A stretch of DNA of 64,000 bases from Adineta ricciae (lineage: Eukaryota; Rotifera; Eurotatoria; Adinetida; Adinetidae): the NCBI GenBank assembly GCA_905250025.1, contig CAJNOJ010000096.1, forward strand, positions 297,739 to 361,738, given 5' to 3'. Below, one piece after another: positions 25,624 through 35,866 of this stretch. A program made the translations under genes and the position numbers. Each line of letters opens with the position of its first letter. Within the stretch, counting starts at the first letter, position 1. The notes under the pieces were generated by a model. The model did not search any database, had not been told where the DNA came from, and saw nothing but the letters and a program-made list of their open reading frames with translations.

Positions 25624-26048
25624 TATTGCTATCTGCGTAACCGAACTGTTTTATTCAAATAAAATGTGTCTATAGCACACCTACTTCGACTGAGCGAACA
25701 ACACCGATAATAAGAGTAAGCAAACATACAACTAATCAAAAGATAAGAACAGTTAAAATACAATGATAAAGAAACAGAGAGAACAATCACCGTTTGGTCA
25801 TGGTGTTTTCATACGGTGACATTGTGAACGCGGCTATACATCTACAAGAGAGAGAGAGAGATGTAGATGGAAGAACGCTTCCATCCTTCACTAGTGTGAG
25901 CCTTTACCAAGAGGCTCTATTCACACTCTTACACTTCGTCGTTCTGTCCTTATTAACATGTGTGTTAACCGTCATTCCAGCCAGTCCTTTCTCTGCTCTT
26001 TATTTCCTTCCTCCATCTAAATCAACAATTTGTTTGTGCTGAACATCA
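25624..26048. other. Divergent intergenic region between M20 hydrolase and CMP kinase
   Basis: Shared upstream region of two divergent genes. It includes an (AG)n run at 25847-25861 and the cluster of stem-loops listed separately. The rest of the region holds nothing I can assign; open frames crossing it lack protein character. Confidence 0.45.
25838..25927 (+). other. Three consecutive perfect stem-loops (candidate structured RNA or 5' UTR element)
   Basis: Inverted repeats seen directly: CATCTACA (25839-25846) with TGTAGATG (25862-25869), looping out the (AG)n run; GATGGAAG (25866-25873) with CTTCCATC (25878-25885), closing a 4-base AACG loop; and AGTGTGA (25893-25899) with TCACACT (25921-25927), with an inner AGCCT/AGGCT pair. 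The first two share bases and so are mutually exclusive. It lies 120-210 bp before the CMP kinase ATG. Confidence 0.4.
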
Positions 26049-26971
26049 ATGTCAAATACAAAACCGAATGTTATATTCGTCATCGGTGCACCTGGATCGG
26101 GTATGTATCGTATTCATTGAACGGCGAATTTAATCTTTTTCCTCTTCTAGGTAAAGGTACACAATGTAAACGAATTGCCAAAGTAAGTCGAATGGTGACA
26201 TGTCTTGATCAGGATCATTTCCTCTTGCTTGCTGTAGACCTTTGATTACGTTCATCTATCAATTGGTGATCTTCTCCGAAAAGAAGCCGAGAGATCTGAT
26301 ACCGATCTGGGCAAGCAACTGAAAGATCACATGAAAAATGGTTCTCTCGCTTCGACGGAACTTGTTTGCAAATTATTGGATGAAGTATGTCTATATACGT
26401 GCATGATAATGTTCAACTCTTTCACTGGTCTCTTTGTTAAACAAAGGCAATGAAGAAAGAAAACAAAAGAAATTATCTAATTGATGGATTTCCAAGAGAT
26501 AAGCAGAACGTGGATGGATGGGACAAGGCAATGAGTGATAAAGTAAATCTTCAGTGTGTATTAGTTTTTGATTGTGATGAAAAGGTAAGAAGAAAAAATG
26601 TTTGAGATGCTATTTATTCTTTTGATGTGCCTCGTATCGATATCTAGACTAGTACCACTCGATGTCTCGAACGTGGCAAGAGCAGCGGACGGGCAGATGA
26701 CAATGAAGAAAGTCTGAAAAAACGGTGATTTTTGTGAAAACATGGTGAAGTTCTCTCATTCTTAAAATATTTTAGCCTAGTCACCTACAATGAATCGACT
26801 CGGCCAATAATTGAATTGTATGAGACAGAAAACTTAGCACATAAGATTGATGCTTCGAAAGATGTCGATCAGGTTTGGAAGATGAATTTTTTTTCTTCTA
26901 TTACATAAATCAAATATTTCCATGTCTAGATCTTTGAACATGTTCAAAACATAATGAAGAATCTCAAATGA
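26049..26971 (+). CDS. CMPK1: UMP-CMP kinase (CMPK1-like)
   Basis: Nucleoside monophosphate kinase that phosphorylates UMP/CMP (and dCMP) with ATP in pyrimidine salvage. Seven exons (26049-26100, 26151-26182, 26238-26384, 26447-26584, 26648-26724, 26776-26872, 26930-26971) joined by canonical GT-AG introns of about 50-63 bp give 194 residues, the normal family length. Motifs: P-loop GAPGSGKGTQ split across exons 1-2; SIGDLLRKE (NMP-binding); YLIDGFPRDKQN; LVFDCDEKTSTTRCLERG; the LID GKSSGRADDNEESLKKR; and TYNESTRPIIELYE. The GRxDDNxESLxKR lid separates it from adenylate kinase 1. No targeting peptide, so cytosolic. Confidence 0.93.
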
Positions 26972-27224
26972 ACAATTCCATTATCATAATCTGGTTTTCG
27001 TTTTAGTGGTGAATGCTTTTATATTCATTATTATATTTATCATCGTAATCTAGCAGTTGTTCTTACTTGTAAATCATTAACTAAATAATTATCCCTTTAT
27101 CGTCGAAACACAACCTATCCTATTATTTCATGTCAACAGAGAGCATAGAAGATACGTGTTATCTTCATAAATAAAAGACAAGTCATCTGAGTGAAATAAA
27201 CTGCAGAGATAGGACATAGGTGCA

Positions 27225-28085
27225 ATGTTGTCGATTATCTTCATTTATATTTACTTCCTCACTTTTCTTTCTTCCACTGTCCAACACCGCTGTCTTGGGT
27301 TTTGCGACGTATACCTAAGTTTTAATGAAACACTCAATGCCATCCCGTCTACTTGCGATAAAACATTTGAATCTGGCGAGTGTTTCACTGAACTTAGTTT
27401 TGATTACGTATCAAAATTGATACATGTCAAATTCGGGGAGCAAAGTGTTGTTAGTGCAAATGCAACATCGGACGATTATTATCTATCCCATGAGACGGAA
27501 ATGTGGCATGAAACGTTCAATGTGCAATGGACTATATTCAAACATAAATGTTACAATGAAGACACCTGTGATTTGAAATACGTTAATACGAAAATACTCG
27601 AAATGCGCAAATTAATTTGGAATTTCGCTGAATTTCAACAGAAACTATATTCGGCATTGTTCACGCCTGACTCAACTTTGGACACCATTCGGTGTGCGTC
27701 AACAGATGGTCAACCAGCAACGTGTTCTGACGAAATCAAGTCCTGCAGTCTAAACATGGACAATCTTCGTTTCAATAACACACAAAGAGGTTGTTCGTCG
27801 CGCAGCGATGATCACGCACGAAAACAACTGGGAATCAAAGAGGAAACAGCCTACTTTCTCGATGGCAAAGAAGATGCTCGACAAAGTCTAGTTGAATATG
27901 TTTGTAATCATGATTTATGTAACGAACGAGATCCATATCATATTGTCATGAAATTATTGATCGAATACAATCTATTACGTCCAAATACACCAATAGAACC
28001 TCCGTTTTCTATGGCCAGTTTGAATCAACCAGTGAATAAAACATTATTTTTCTCTTTTTTTCTCGTTCTATTTTATATTTCATAA
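27225..28085 (+). CDS. GPI-anchored Cys-rich surface protein, function unknown
   Basis: A single-exon frame of 286 residues with an N-terminal signal peptide (MLSIIFIYIYFLTFLSSTVQ) and a hydrophobic C-terminus (FFSFFLVLFYIS) without cytoplasmic tail, the layout of a GPI-anchored protein. About fourteen cysteines lie between. The pattern closes with VCNHDLCNERD, resembling the C-terminal Cys-Asn of Ly6/uPAR-like folds, but the spacing is otherwise unlike that family. Several NxS/T sites fit an extracellular protein. I do not recognise a specific family. Confidence 0.72.
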   Translation: MLSIIFIYIYFLTFLSSTVQHRCLGFCDVYLSFNETLNAIPSTCDKTFESGECFTELSFDYVSKLIHVKFGEQSVVSANATSDDYYLSHETEMWHETFNVQWTIFKHKCYNEDTCDLKYVNTKILEMRKLIWNFAEFQQKLYSALFTPDSTLDTIRCASTDGQPATCSDEIKSCSLNMDNLRFNNTQRGCSSRSDDHARKQLGIKEETAYFLDGKEDARQSLVEYVCNHDLCNERDPYHIVMKLLIEYNLLRPNTPIEPPFSMASLNQPVNKTLFFSFFLVLFYIS

Positions 28086-28205
28086 GAAGATTGTAATAAC
28101 AAAAAGAACGTATTGAAATTCATCCTCATATCAAGTATCACCATGTCACCACTATTTGTCTAGTGGTATTGCACCACTGACAATGGAAAAAATCTTGCTA
28201 GCCAG

Positions 28206-28212
28206 TATAAAA
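28206..28212 (+). promoter_or_regulatory. TATA box of F-box gene
   Basis: TATAAAA about 50 bases before the F-box gene ATG at 28257, at a spacing suited to a start near 28235. A small hairpin (AGTGGT/ACCACT) lies about 40 bases further upstream. Confidence 0.5.
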
Positions 28213-28256
28213 CCGTCAAATTTCTTCATTCAAATTTAATCATCTACCGACGTGCG

Positions 28257-30110
28257 ATGCCTTTCGAATCTCTTCCAGACGAATTATTACTAATCATCTT
28301 TAGTCATCTCCACCAGATCGATGTGATCCGAACATTTACAAACCTTAATCAAAGATTTCAGCGAATGATCATCCCATTTGCATCTGTCATCGATCTGACG
28401 TATCGAAATATACCATCCTATCGACTCTATCAATCATTTTGTCAAGATGTTCTTCCATGGCATGGACCAAATATTCGATCACTCAGACTAGCTGGAAATC
28501 AACAACTGTATTTCATTCAACCGCAACTGCATCGGTTAATGAATCTACAGTCTCTCACATTGATTGGAGAAAGATCGTATGATATCAATAAGTTCGTCAT
28601 AGAAAAACAATTTCTCATTGATATTCTGACAACTTCGTCTTGTCTATCAGAATTAATAATCTTTCCGGCAGAACGAAACGCATTGCATATAATTGCATCT
28701 CACTCATCACCTAATTTATCCACATTGACTTTACTATTTTATAACGATATACCAAATTTTACACTTACTACATCATTGATATTTATCAAACGTTTGTATA
28801 TTAATCTTTGGTCACTCAAAGCAGTTAAACAACTATTGAGAATACTGCCCAGTATTGAACAATTGTATTTATCACTTCTTCGTTTCAAAGACTCCACAAA
28901 TTGTCATCTCATTCAAGTTCCACCCACACTAACAAAATTACATCTCGAAATCAATGGATTTTGCTATTCGCGATATGGACCACAATTTGACTACATCTAT
29001 CAATTCCTAAATGCTTTCAAAGACCGCATATATTCATTAGATCTCATATTCATCAACGCACTTCGCGAATTTTCGATCTATAATCGATTTCAAAGTCTGA
29101 CAAAAGACTTCGTTAGACTTCAATCATTTCAATATTATTTACAAACTCGGTACCAACCGCATTTCCCCCATTTGTTTTCAAATGTTGAGCAATTACAAAA
29201 TTCGACGTATATTCTTTATACTCTTCCACGACTTCAACCATTCGATNTCATCAACGCACTTCGCGAATTTTCGATCTATAATCGATTTCAAAGTCTGACA
29301 AAAGACTTCGTTAGACTTCAATCATTTCAATATTATTTACAAACTCGGTACCAACCGCATTTCCCCCATTTGTTTTCAAATGTTGAGCAATTACAAAATT
29401 CGACGTATATTCTTTATACTCTTCCACGACTTCAACCATTCGATACTGTATCTAATCGAACATCAGTGTATCATGACATGAATTATAACCCGAATCAGAC
29501 GTTCGTGCATAGTTATGAATGTCCTCTCATAAGTAATCATTTTGACGATGGGCATTTACTGACACCGACGTTAGATGAACAATTTAAACTTGTTAATGTG
29601 CACCAGGTAACAATCGAGGGTGTCAGAAATATACGAAGTAGTCTGTCTGAGTTGTTCTCGAAAGTAATCATGAATTCGTTGAGCCTGACGGATATACGCA
29701 TCGACGAACCGGCAAATGTTTGCATTCAAATCCTTCACAACATCTCAGTCAGACAGAGAAAGCAAATTATCTATCTAGATTTGCAATATGATCGCTCCTT
29801 CGATTGGGGCAAGTCAGTTTCTGTTTTATCAGACATGTTACCAAATTGGAAGATACTTGGACTTACGCTACGATCACACCGCATTCACCTTGAGTACTTC
29901 CACGTTGCTAGTATTATTAAAAATCTTCAAAAGTATTGTCGGACATTGTCGGTGCTTATACTGGAACTACGGAAATCGGATGAAGAGTTTAAATCGAACT
30001 TCAAGCGCATCAAAACAGAACTGTATGAACTGAGCGTACGAACAATGGAAACTCGACCGTTGTGTTACACAACAAACGGCGACAGTGCCGCTCTCTTGAT
30101 ATGGCTTTGA
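28257..30110 (+). CDS. F-box protein (F-box plus degenerate LRR-like repeats), duplicated by an assembly join
   Basis: The N-terminus FESLPDELLLIIFSHLHQID is a standard F-box, which docks SKP1 in SCF ubiquitin ligases. The rest has leucine-rich helix/strand periodicity (for example LRSLRLAGN and LMNLQSLTLIGE) typical of substrate-binding LRR-like arcs. The frame is 617 codons as assembled. A 197-bp segment (29050-29246) is repeated exactly after an N at 29247; the 198-base offset keeps frame, so the insertion is invisible to translation. With one copy the protein would be about 551 residues. Similar F-box genes lie at 33602-35387, 52479-53663 and 53839-55542, so this is one member of a local expanded family. 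Substrate unknown. Confidence 0.8.
   Translation: MPFESLPDELLLIIFSHLHQIDVIRTFTNLNQRFQRMIIPFASVIDLTYRNIPSYRLYQSFCQDVLPWHGPNIRSLRLAGNQQLYFIQPQLHRLMNLQSLTLIGERSYDINKFVIEKQFLIDILTTSSCLSELIIFPAERNALHIIASHSSPNLSTLTLLFYNDIPNFTLTTSLIFIKRLYINLWSLKAVKQLLRILPSIEQLYLSLLRFKDSTNCHLIQVPPTLTKLHLEINGFCYSRYGPQFDYIYQFLNAFKDRIYSLDLIFINALREFSIYNRFQSLTKDFVRLQSFQYYLQTRYQPHFPHLFSNVEQLQNSTYILYTLPRLQPFDXINALREFSIYNRFQSLTKDFVRLQSFQYYLQTRYQPHFPHLFSNVEQLQNSTYILYTLPRLQPFDTVSNRTSVYHDMNYNPNQTFVHSYECPLISNHFDDGHLLTPTLDEQFKLVNVHQVTIEGVRNIRSSLSELFSKVIMNSLSLTDIRIDEPANVCIQILHNISVRQRKQIIYLDLQYDRSFDWGKSVSVLSDMLPNWKILGLTLRSHRIHLEYFHVASIIKNLQKYCRTLSVLILELRKSDEEFKSNFKRIKTELYELSVRTMETRPLCYTTNGDSAALLIWL
29050..29444. repeat. 197-bp exact direct duplication around a single N (assembly artefact likely)
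   Basis: 29050-29246 and 29248-29444 are identical as far as I can compare, separated only by the N at 29247. Identical copies joined by one ambiguous base point to an unmerged contig overlap rather than a biological repeat. Confidence 0.85.
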
Positions 30111-30550
30111 TGATCGAGTATGAACTGTTTAATTTGTTTATTCTAATTGTTAAAGTTATCAATGTTGAATCGTGTTCGAAAAATAATTACATGAAAACTA
30201 TTGCTGATTGATTTATCTCTGATCTGATGAAATTGATTGATCAGGAAATCTATAGGTGTGAATGAACTGAACCCTTTCTTAGTAGGAGAATGTCGAGGAC
30301 TTTTACAATAATAATAGAAAAGTATGGATCGCAAATGAGCGTATGCCGAGGGACGTAAACGTAATATCCATCTCAGTGTTACGATTGTACATCCCAGTAC
30401 TATATATGAGCGAAAGCTCGATCGCGCTTACTCCATTAGTGGACGAATATTGTATACGATCGTAATGTACCGAATTCAGGTATATATGATCGTTTTGTAT
30501 GTCGTCGCCGCCTATACATATGTTCACTTGAGTAATCGATCACAACAAGC
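30111..30550. other. Intergenic spacer, no gene seen
   Basis: Between the F-box gene and the flavin oxidase. Open frames on the minus strand lack protein character. TATA-like ACTATATATG occurs near 30400, about 150 bp before the oxidase ATG. Confidence 0.4.
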
Positions 30551-32371
30551 ATGGTGACATCCAATTCAGAGTTAATTGTCAATCTAGTTCTGTTTTTATC
30601 GCAAATTCATTTGGTAACAGCGACTTTCGACAATAATTCTAGTTTCTCACGACAAAACAATGATCAGCTGTATATTTGCCTTTCGTCATCAATATCAACA
30701 TTCGTGCGTTGTATTTATCCATGTAGAACTCCTAGCAATCAAAACAGCCGCATATATTCATGTGAGAACTTTGATATTCATAACCTAGCAAGTATGCGCG
30801 GATCTCGAATTTTACATTCGCCAGCTGTTGTTGTTTATGCTATGACAACTTGGGACGTACAAAACATTGTCAAATGTGCAACAAAATTGAATTATGTGGT
30901 AAATGCATTGAGTGGAGGACATAGCTATGAAGGGTACAGTTTAGGTTCAGTACCAAATAATATCATCATCAACTTCGGAAAACTCAATCATATTCATTTT
31001 AATGTGCATGATAAAATTGTGAAGATTGGGCCAGGCGCAAGACTCGGACCGATATACTATAAATTATATCAGAATGAGAAGCATACAATCCCAGGTGGAT
31101 CTTGTCCATGGGTCGGAATTGNGAGGACATAGCTATGAAGGGTACAGTTTAGGTTCAGTACCAAATAATATCATCATCAACTTCGGAAAACTCAATCATA
31201 TTCATGTTAATGTGCATGATAAAATTGTGAAGATTGGGCCAGGCGCAAGACTCGGACCGATATACTATAAATTATATCAGAATGAGAAGCATACAATCCC
31301 AGGTGGATCTTGTCCATGGGTCGGAATTGGTGGTCTAACTCTCGGAGGTGGTTATGGACTACTTGCTCGATTGCACGGATTATTAGTTGATCAAGTTGTA
31401 GAGATGAAAGTAGTCAATGCTCAAGGTAAGGATAAACATTATACATCCTTAGAAACGATAGAGGAAATTGTTTTCGAGGTGATCTATTGGCAATCAGTAC
31501 TAGCCATGAGCCAGACTTATTTTGGGCTTTACGTGGTGCTGGTGGAGGTTCCTTTGCCATTGTTACTGAATTCACGCTTCGATTAGTTCGAGCCCCATTA
31601 GTAGTGACAAGATTAAAGGCTGTCTGGCATCCGAATGCAACCAAAGCTGTTATGAAGCGTTATCAACTATTGATGTTTAACGCCCGTCTATCAAATTTCA
31701 GTAATAACATTTTCTTACAGATGTTAATCGTGAAAGAACAGATTGCGATATCGATTACTCATTATGGTCCTGAAATTCGCGAGTTTAACAGAACTGTTTC
31801 ATTGATGCTAGCAACATTACCAACTCCAAAGACCACTAACACTTATCAACAAGATTGGTTAAGTTTCGTTTATGATCTGTCAGATATTGCCGATGCTGAT
31901 CATAATTATCGAAAACTATTGCTGGAAAATGCCACACTTCCAACATATGAATTTAAATCAAAACATCTGTATTTCGATAAACCGATTAGTGATCATAGTA
32001 TCGATCAATTAACACGTCATCTTTCCTTGGGTACCGGTCGACTCCATCTGGAATTTAATCCTTGGGATGGATATATCAATACAATTCCAATCGATGCGAC
32101 AGCATTTCCTCATCGCCAGTATAAATTTGGTATTCAATTCACGGATTATTGGAATCATACATGTGACGAGCAACGACAGATAAATTGGTTAGAACGAATC
32201 TATACATCTGTTCACAATGATTCAACGAAACATTCCTATATAAACTATATCGACAGAGATGTTCCTAACTGGATGGACGTCTATTACGGTTCTCATAAAC
32301 AACGCTTAAGAAAAATTAAACAGATATACGACAAAGATAATCGATTTCATTTTGAAAGATCAGTGTTATAA
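30551..32371 (+). CDS. Secreted FAD-linked oxidase, berberine-bridge-enzyme-like (bicovalent flavin)
   Basis: PCMH-type FAD oxidoreductase; relatives oxidise sugars, alcohols or alkaloids with O2. The N-terminus MVTSNSELIVNLVLFLSQIH is a signal peptide. Flavin attachment motifs are both present: GGHSYEGYSLG (histidyl) and GSCPWVGIGGLTLGGGYG (cysteinyl), the BBE pair giving bicovalent FAD. DLFWALRGAGGGSF and the C-terminal YINYIDRDVPNW...YYGSHKQRLRKIK complete the BBE layout. A 53-bp intron (31426-31478, GTAAGG...TTCGAG) splits the gene. An N at 31122 is flanked by 207-bp near-copies that shift the frame; with one copy and the intron removed the frame is whole at 519 residues. The family is rich in fungi, plants and bacteria and not typical of animals, so horizontal acquisition followed by intron gain is likely. 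Substrate unknown. Confidence 0.87.
30915..31329. repeat. 207-bp near-identical direct duplication around a single N (assembly artefact or allelic join)
   Basis: 30915-31121 and 31123-31329 match with one difference noticed (CATTTTAATG against CATGTTAATG) and are separated by N at 31122. The 208-base offset breaks the flavin oxidase frame. One mismatch suggests that two alleles were joined end to end. Confidence 0.85.
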
Positions 32372-32669
32372 AGCGAAATAAATCTTCCAGTTGTTTTGGG
32401 AATCATTGACTAGAAATGATATCTCATGAGAACATAGAGCATTGTGAAGTTATGCACTATATGCAATATGAAAGCGTGAAAAACTACAATGAATGATGAG
32501 ATATCGTTCACTATTTGCCTGGATTTGTGTGTAAGTTATGGATGATTGCATTTACGTTGTATGTCTATTGGTGTAGGTGTGCTCTTTTTCCTTCGTATAG
32601 ACACACATACACGTTATTTATCGCGTAACGTACGTTGTGTTGTTGCTTTTCGTACATAACGGTGATCAA

Positions 32670-33467
32670 ATGAGTTTCGATGGGAAATCAAGTCTTTTGA
32701 ACGGAGAAGAGCTGCACGTTGGCGAACGATTGACATCACCGGATGAGAAAATCTACCTGATATTGCAAACCGACGGTCATCTAGCAATTTTCCGTAAAGA
32801 TGATCCTAATCAAGCACTGTGGAAATCGACAATCGATTCAAAATTATCGAACATTCAAGGACCATTTGTATTGAAAATGCAAGAAAATAATGACGCTGTT
32901 GTTTATGATGGAAAAAGTCAAACAATTTGGCATACTGCCACTCAGTGTCTCGATTTTCCTGGTCTGTTTCACTTAGAAATCGACGACGATGAAGGTTGTT
33001 ATGTTCGCGGCCGAAAAAACGAAATTGTTTGGACATCCTATACAGGTATTCGTTGTTTTCAAGAAGGAAAAGAAGGCATGTCTGTACTTGACAAAGGACG
33101 AGATTTATATACAAATCAATGTCTCGTATCATCAAATGAAAAGGTTGCTCTCATGGTAGAATCAGACGGTCGTATTGCATTGTATAAAAGAGATAATTAT
33201 GGTGAACCAACATGGCAATCGACAATTACTCCGACAGTATCAAGTATAGAAGAACCTTTTGTATTCAAAATTACTGATGATAATAATATCGCTGTCTACG
33301 ATATAAAAGGGCAACTTATTTGGAAAACGAACGTGTCATGTGTGGATTGTGATAGTCGTTTAGTTCTCGAGGATGATGGTCGTCTGCTTTTACACGCGAA
33401 AGATGATGCAAATACACACATTTGGTCAATGAAAGATGGTAATATAGTACACTACAAATCAGTTTAG
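32670..33467 (+). CDS. Tandem bulb-type (B-type) mannose-binding lectin-like protein
   Basis: About 265 residues with two B_lectin beta-prism repeats. The first runs from LLNGEELHVGERLTSPDEK through YLILQTDGHLAIFRKD and ends near IWHTA; the second has LVSSNEKVALMVESDGRIAL and FKITDDNNIAVYD, followed by a third partial strand set (SRLVLEDDGRLLLHAKDD). The canonical mannose site QxDxNxVxY is only partly kept (QTDGHLAIF; ESDGRIALY), so sugar binding is uncertain. No clear signal peptide from the ATG at 32670; the frame is open further upstream to an acceptor-like TATAG near 32600, so an N-terminal exon is possible. AATAAA follows at 33562. Such lectins are known from plants, fungi and bacteria, and presence here may reflect transfer. 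Confidence 0.78.
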   Translation: MSFDGKSSLLNGEELHVGERLTSPDEKIYLILQTDGHLAIFRKDDPNQALWKSTIDSKLSNIQGPFVLKMQENNDAVVYDGKSQTIWHTATQCLDFPGLFHLEIDDDEGCYVRGRKNEIVWTSYTGIRCFQEGKEGMSVLDKGRDLYTNQCLVSSNEKVALMVESDGRIALYKRDNYGEPTWQSTITPTVSSIEEPFVFKITDDNNIAVYDIKGQLIWKTNVSCVDCDSRLVLEDDGRLLLHAKDDANTHIWSMKDGNIVHYKSV

Positions 33468-33561
33468 GAATGATTTTATCAGCTAGATGTGTGCTAATCG
33501 AAACTAAACTTTTGTTTTCATAGTGTTTTCTGTATACGCTATCAAATCTGATGAATTGTAT

Positions 33562-33567
33562 AATAAA
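33562..33567 (+). terminator. Polyadenylation signal of B-lectin gene
   Basis: AATAAA 95 bases after the lectin stop and only about 35 bases before the stop of the convergent F-box gene. Confidence 0.55.
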
Positions 33568-33601
33568 AAGATATCTTACGATAAAAAAAAACGGATTGTA
33601 G

Positions 33602-35387
33602 TTAGTGATCGGGATTGCCGAAATGTGAACGTTGATGATGACTGAACCAGAAATGAAGTGAATATTCTCTTTCTAAATGACTGAAATCTCGTCTGCTGTT
33701 GCTTAACCACCCGATCATTTCATCACTGGTAATCTTTCGATCATGCGGATAATTGAATGATACACTGGATAAATGATCCAAATTTTTAATTAGAAGGGTC
33801 ATATGTTCTAATTTTTCGATTTTTAGAGTCAAGTGTTCGACGGATAGTGGGACAATAGAGGAAAGATTTGCCATATCCACATGATATTGTCCATTAACAT
33901 CTAATGGTAGGACACTGAGAGAGCGCAGATGAGAAATTCGTTGAATAAATTTTGTTAAACTATCGACAACATTTGCGGCTGTCTTTTGGTTAAAATCACT
34001 TTGAAAAGATAAATTCTGAAGTTGTGAAACATTGATTAACATCGAAATAAAATGTATCGAGTCAGCGGGCCATTCTCCACGAATGCTCAGTTTTAATTCA
34101 ATAACATTAGCGAAAAAGAAATCTTCTTTTCTTAGATTCTAAAGACGGAAATTCTTTACAGACATGATGTTGAATATCGTAACATACCGGTTTTGTTTTT
34201 ATTTCCGATAAATTTATTGAGAGACATCGAACATGTTTCATGATGGATGAATGATTGAATTTTCTCGGAGTGGTCGATAAGAGAATCGGATCGGGATCAT
34301 AATTGTATTCGCATGAGCTGGAAGGAAACGGTACAGTAAAGAGTTTGACTTTGTGCAAACTTTTGATCGATTGACATTTGACAAACCATTGTTTATCTTC
34401 CAGCCAAAATGATGAACGGAATGGTTGAATCAAGACTTCAACATCAGCATTACATTGATAGATACGGAGATGTACCTGGTAGAAAACAAAGTGAAACAAA
34501 CGAAGTGATAAAAGTGTTGTTTTGATCAACATTGTCCATTTTGATCCATCGATTAAGGAATTCGGTGTTGATAGAGAATTGATGATCTTTAGTTCAATAA
34601 TTGATGGTGACAGCGAAAGAAAATGTTCGAGCTGTTCAATGGATCGATTGGTGTCTTGTAGCGTCAGTGATGTCAATTGTCGATAGGATTTAGTGGGAAA
34701 ACATCGATCTGTATCACTTATCCAACAATCATCCATTGTTAATATTCGCAATTGCGGACAATATCGAAGGATAATTTGGTATTCATTGAATGTGATAATT
34801 CCAACTGTGAGATGAGTGAGAGAGGATTCAGAAATATTCTTGAATATTCCTTCGATTTGATGCGCATGTGTATTGAGTGAAAACGATTGCAGATTAGATT
34901 GATTGAGTCGTTGTGAGAGAAGGCAAAGTGTTGACTTGTTTTGTTTACCTTGTGAATGGATAGAAAATGAAATCAATGAACAGGGAAGTATATCGGTGAG
35001 AATGCCATGAAGATCGGCCCAATCGATAGAACGGAATGTTAATGAGCGAAGATGAGGAAAATAATGAACTCGAAAACGAGTAAGAAATAAATCGATCTGG
35101 CCTGGCGTTGTATCTTCATTCGAGAGAATGATGGAAACGATGTTCTCGGGATAGATCAGACGACATATGATATCGAAATTTCTTTTGGATAGAGCACTAA
35201 AATCAATATGATAATGATTGAAACTGTTGGAAATCAAATAGAATGTTTTCGCCACATAGCGGACAGAGAGAAGAATTGTTTCTATGTCCAAATAAATGAG
35301 TATTTGGTATAGAATTTCAACAGGCAGTGTTGAGAGAGTTGGTGCACTTTGTGGCAACGGCATTGGAATTTTATTCGAATCATGCAA
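33602..35387 (-). CDS. F-box protein with LRR-like repeats
   Basis: Two exons, 34188-35387 and 33602-34138, joined by a 49-bp GTATGT...TTTAG intron, encode 578 residues. The F-box is STLPVEILYQILIYLDIETIL near residues 18-40 after a polar leader. Leucine-rich periodic strands follow (LRSLTFRSIDW, LTHLTVGIITF, LRILTMDDCWI, LTSLTLQDTN, IELKIINSL), as in FBXL-type substrate receptors. The second exon adds VIELKLSIRGEW and further LRR-like strands. Unspliced, the first exon would run into a stop, which confirms the intron. Probably an SCF substrate adaptor of the same expanded family as the other F-box genes here. Confidence 0.83.
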
Positions 35388-35866
35388 TCAATATGGTTGT
35401 CGCATGTTTTCTCTTTCGTTTCTTTATTTCTCTGGCTGCCTACGATGATTTTGTTTGCTGAGAAGAAAGACCCACGCCAAAATGAATAATAAGGTAAACA
35501 ATTGCTCTTGCAAATTGAGCACTTATTAAAGTATGAGGCCGAGGAAGACGAAAAACATTTAGTTACACACTCTCAGCATTGTCATTCATTGGGAATCAGC
35601 AACAACGAAAGTTCGAGAGTAAGTCGATATTATTTGTTCGAACTGGTCAAGACATTGACGATAGCGCTGCCGTATTCTCATGAGTTTACGGTTCACTTCC
35701 ACGAGAAGGAAGGAAAAATATATCTATGGGAATATCTCTCTTCGCTTATCATTGGACTATTGATGAGTTGAATTATTTCCACTAACTCCATTGGTCATCT
35801 GAGAAAGAAAATGTATTAGAACACGTTCATTCCGTCGTCATCATTAAACAGCAAAACAATTGTCAA
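35388..35866. other. Divergent intergenic region between F-box gene and two-TM gene
   Basis: An 89-codon plus-strand frame (35502-35771) includes the protein-like HLLKYEAEEDEKHLVTHSQH, ending at a donor-like AGAGTAAGT near 35619, but it has no ATG and no matching exon. I cannot support a gene here. Confidence 0.35.

Noticed and set aside
25794..26042. 82-codon plus-strand open frame upstream of the CMP kinase
   Set aside because: It runs through an (AG)n tract and hairpins and lacks protein character or splice continuity.
31026..31586. Reading the flavin oxidase as a frameshifted pseudogene
   Set aside because: Both breaks are explained by the duplicated segment at the N and by a 53-bp intron with canonical ends.
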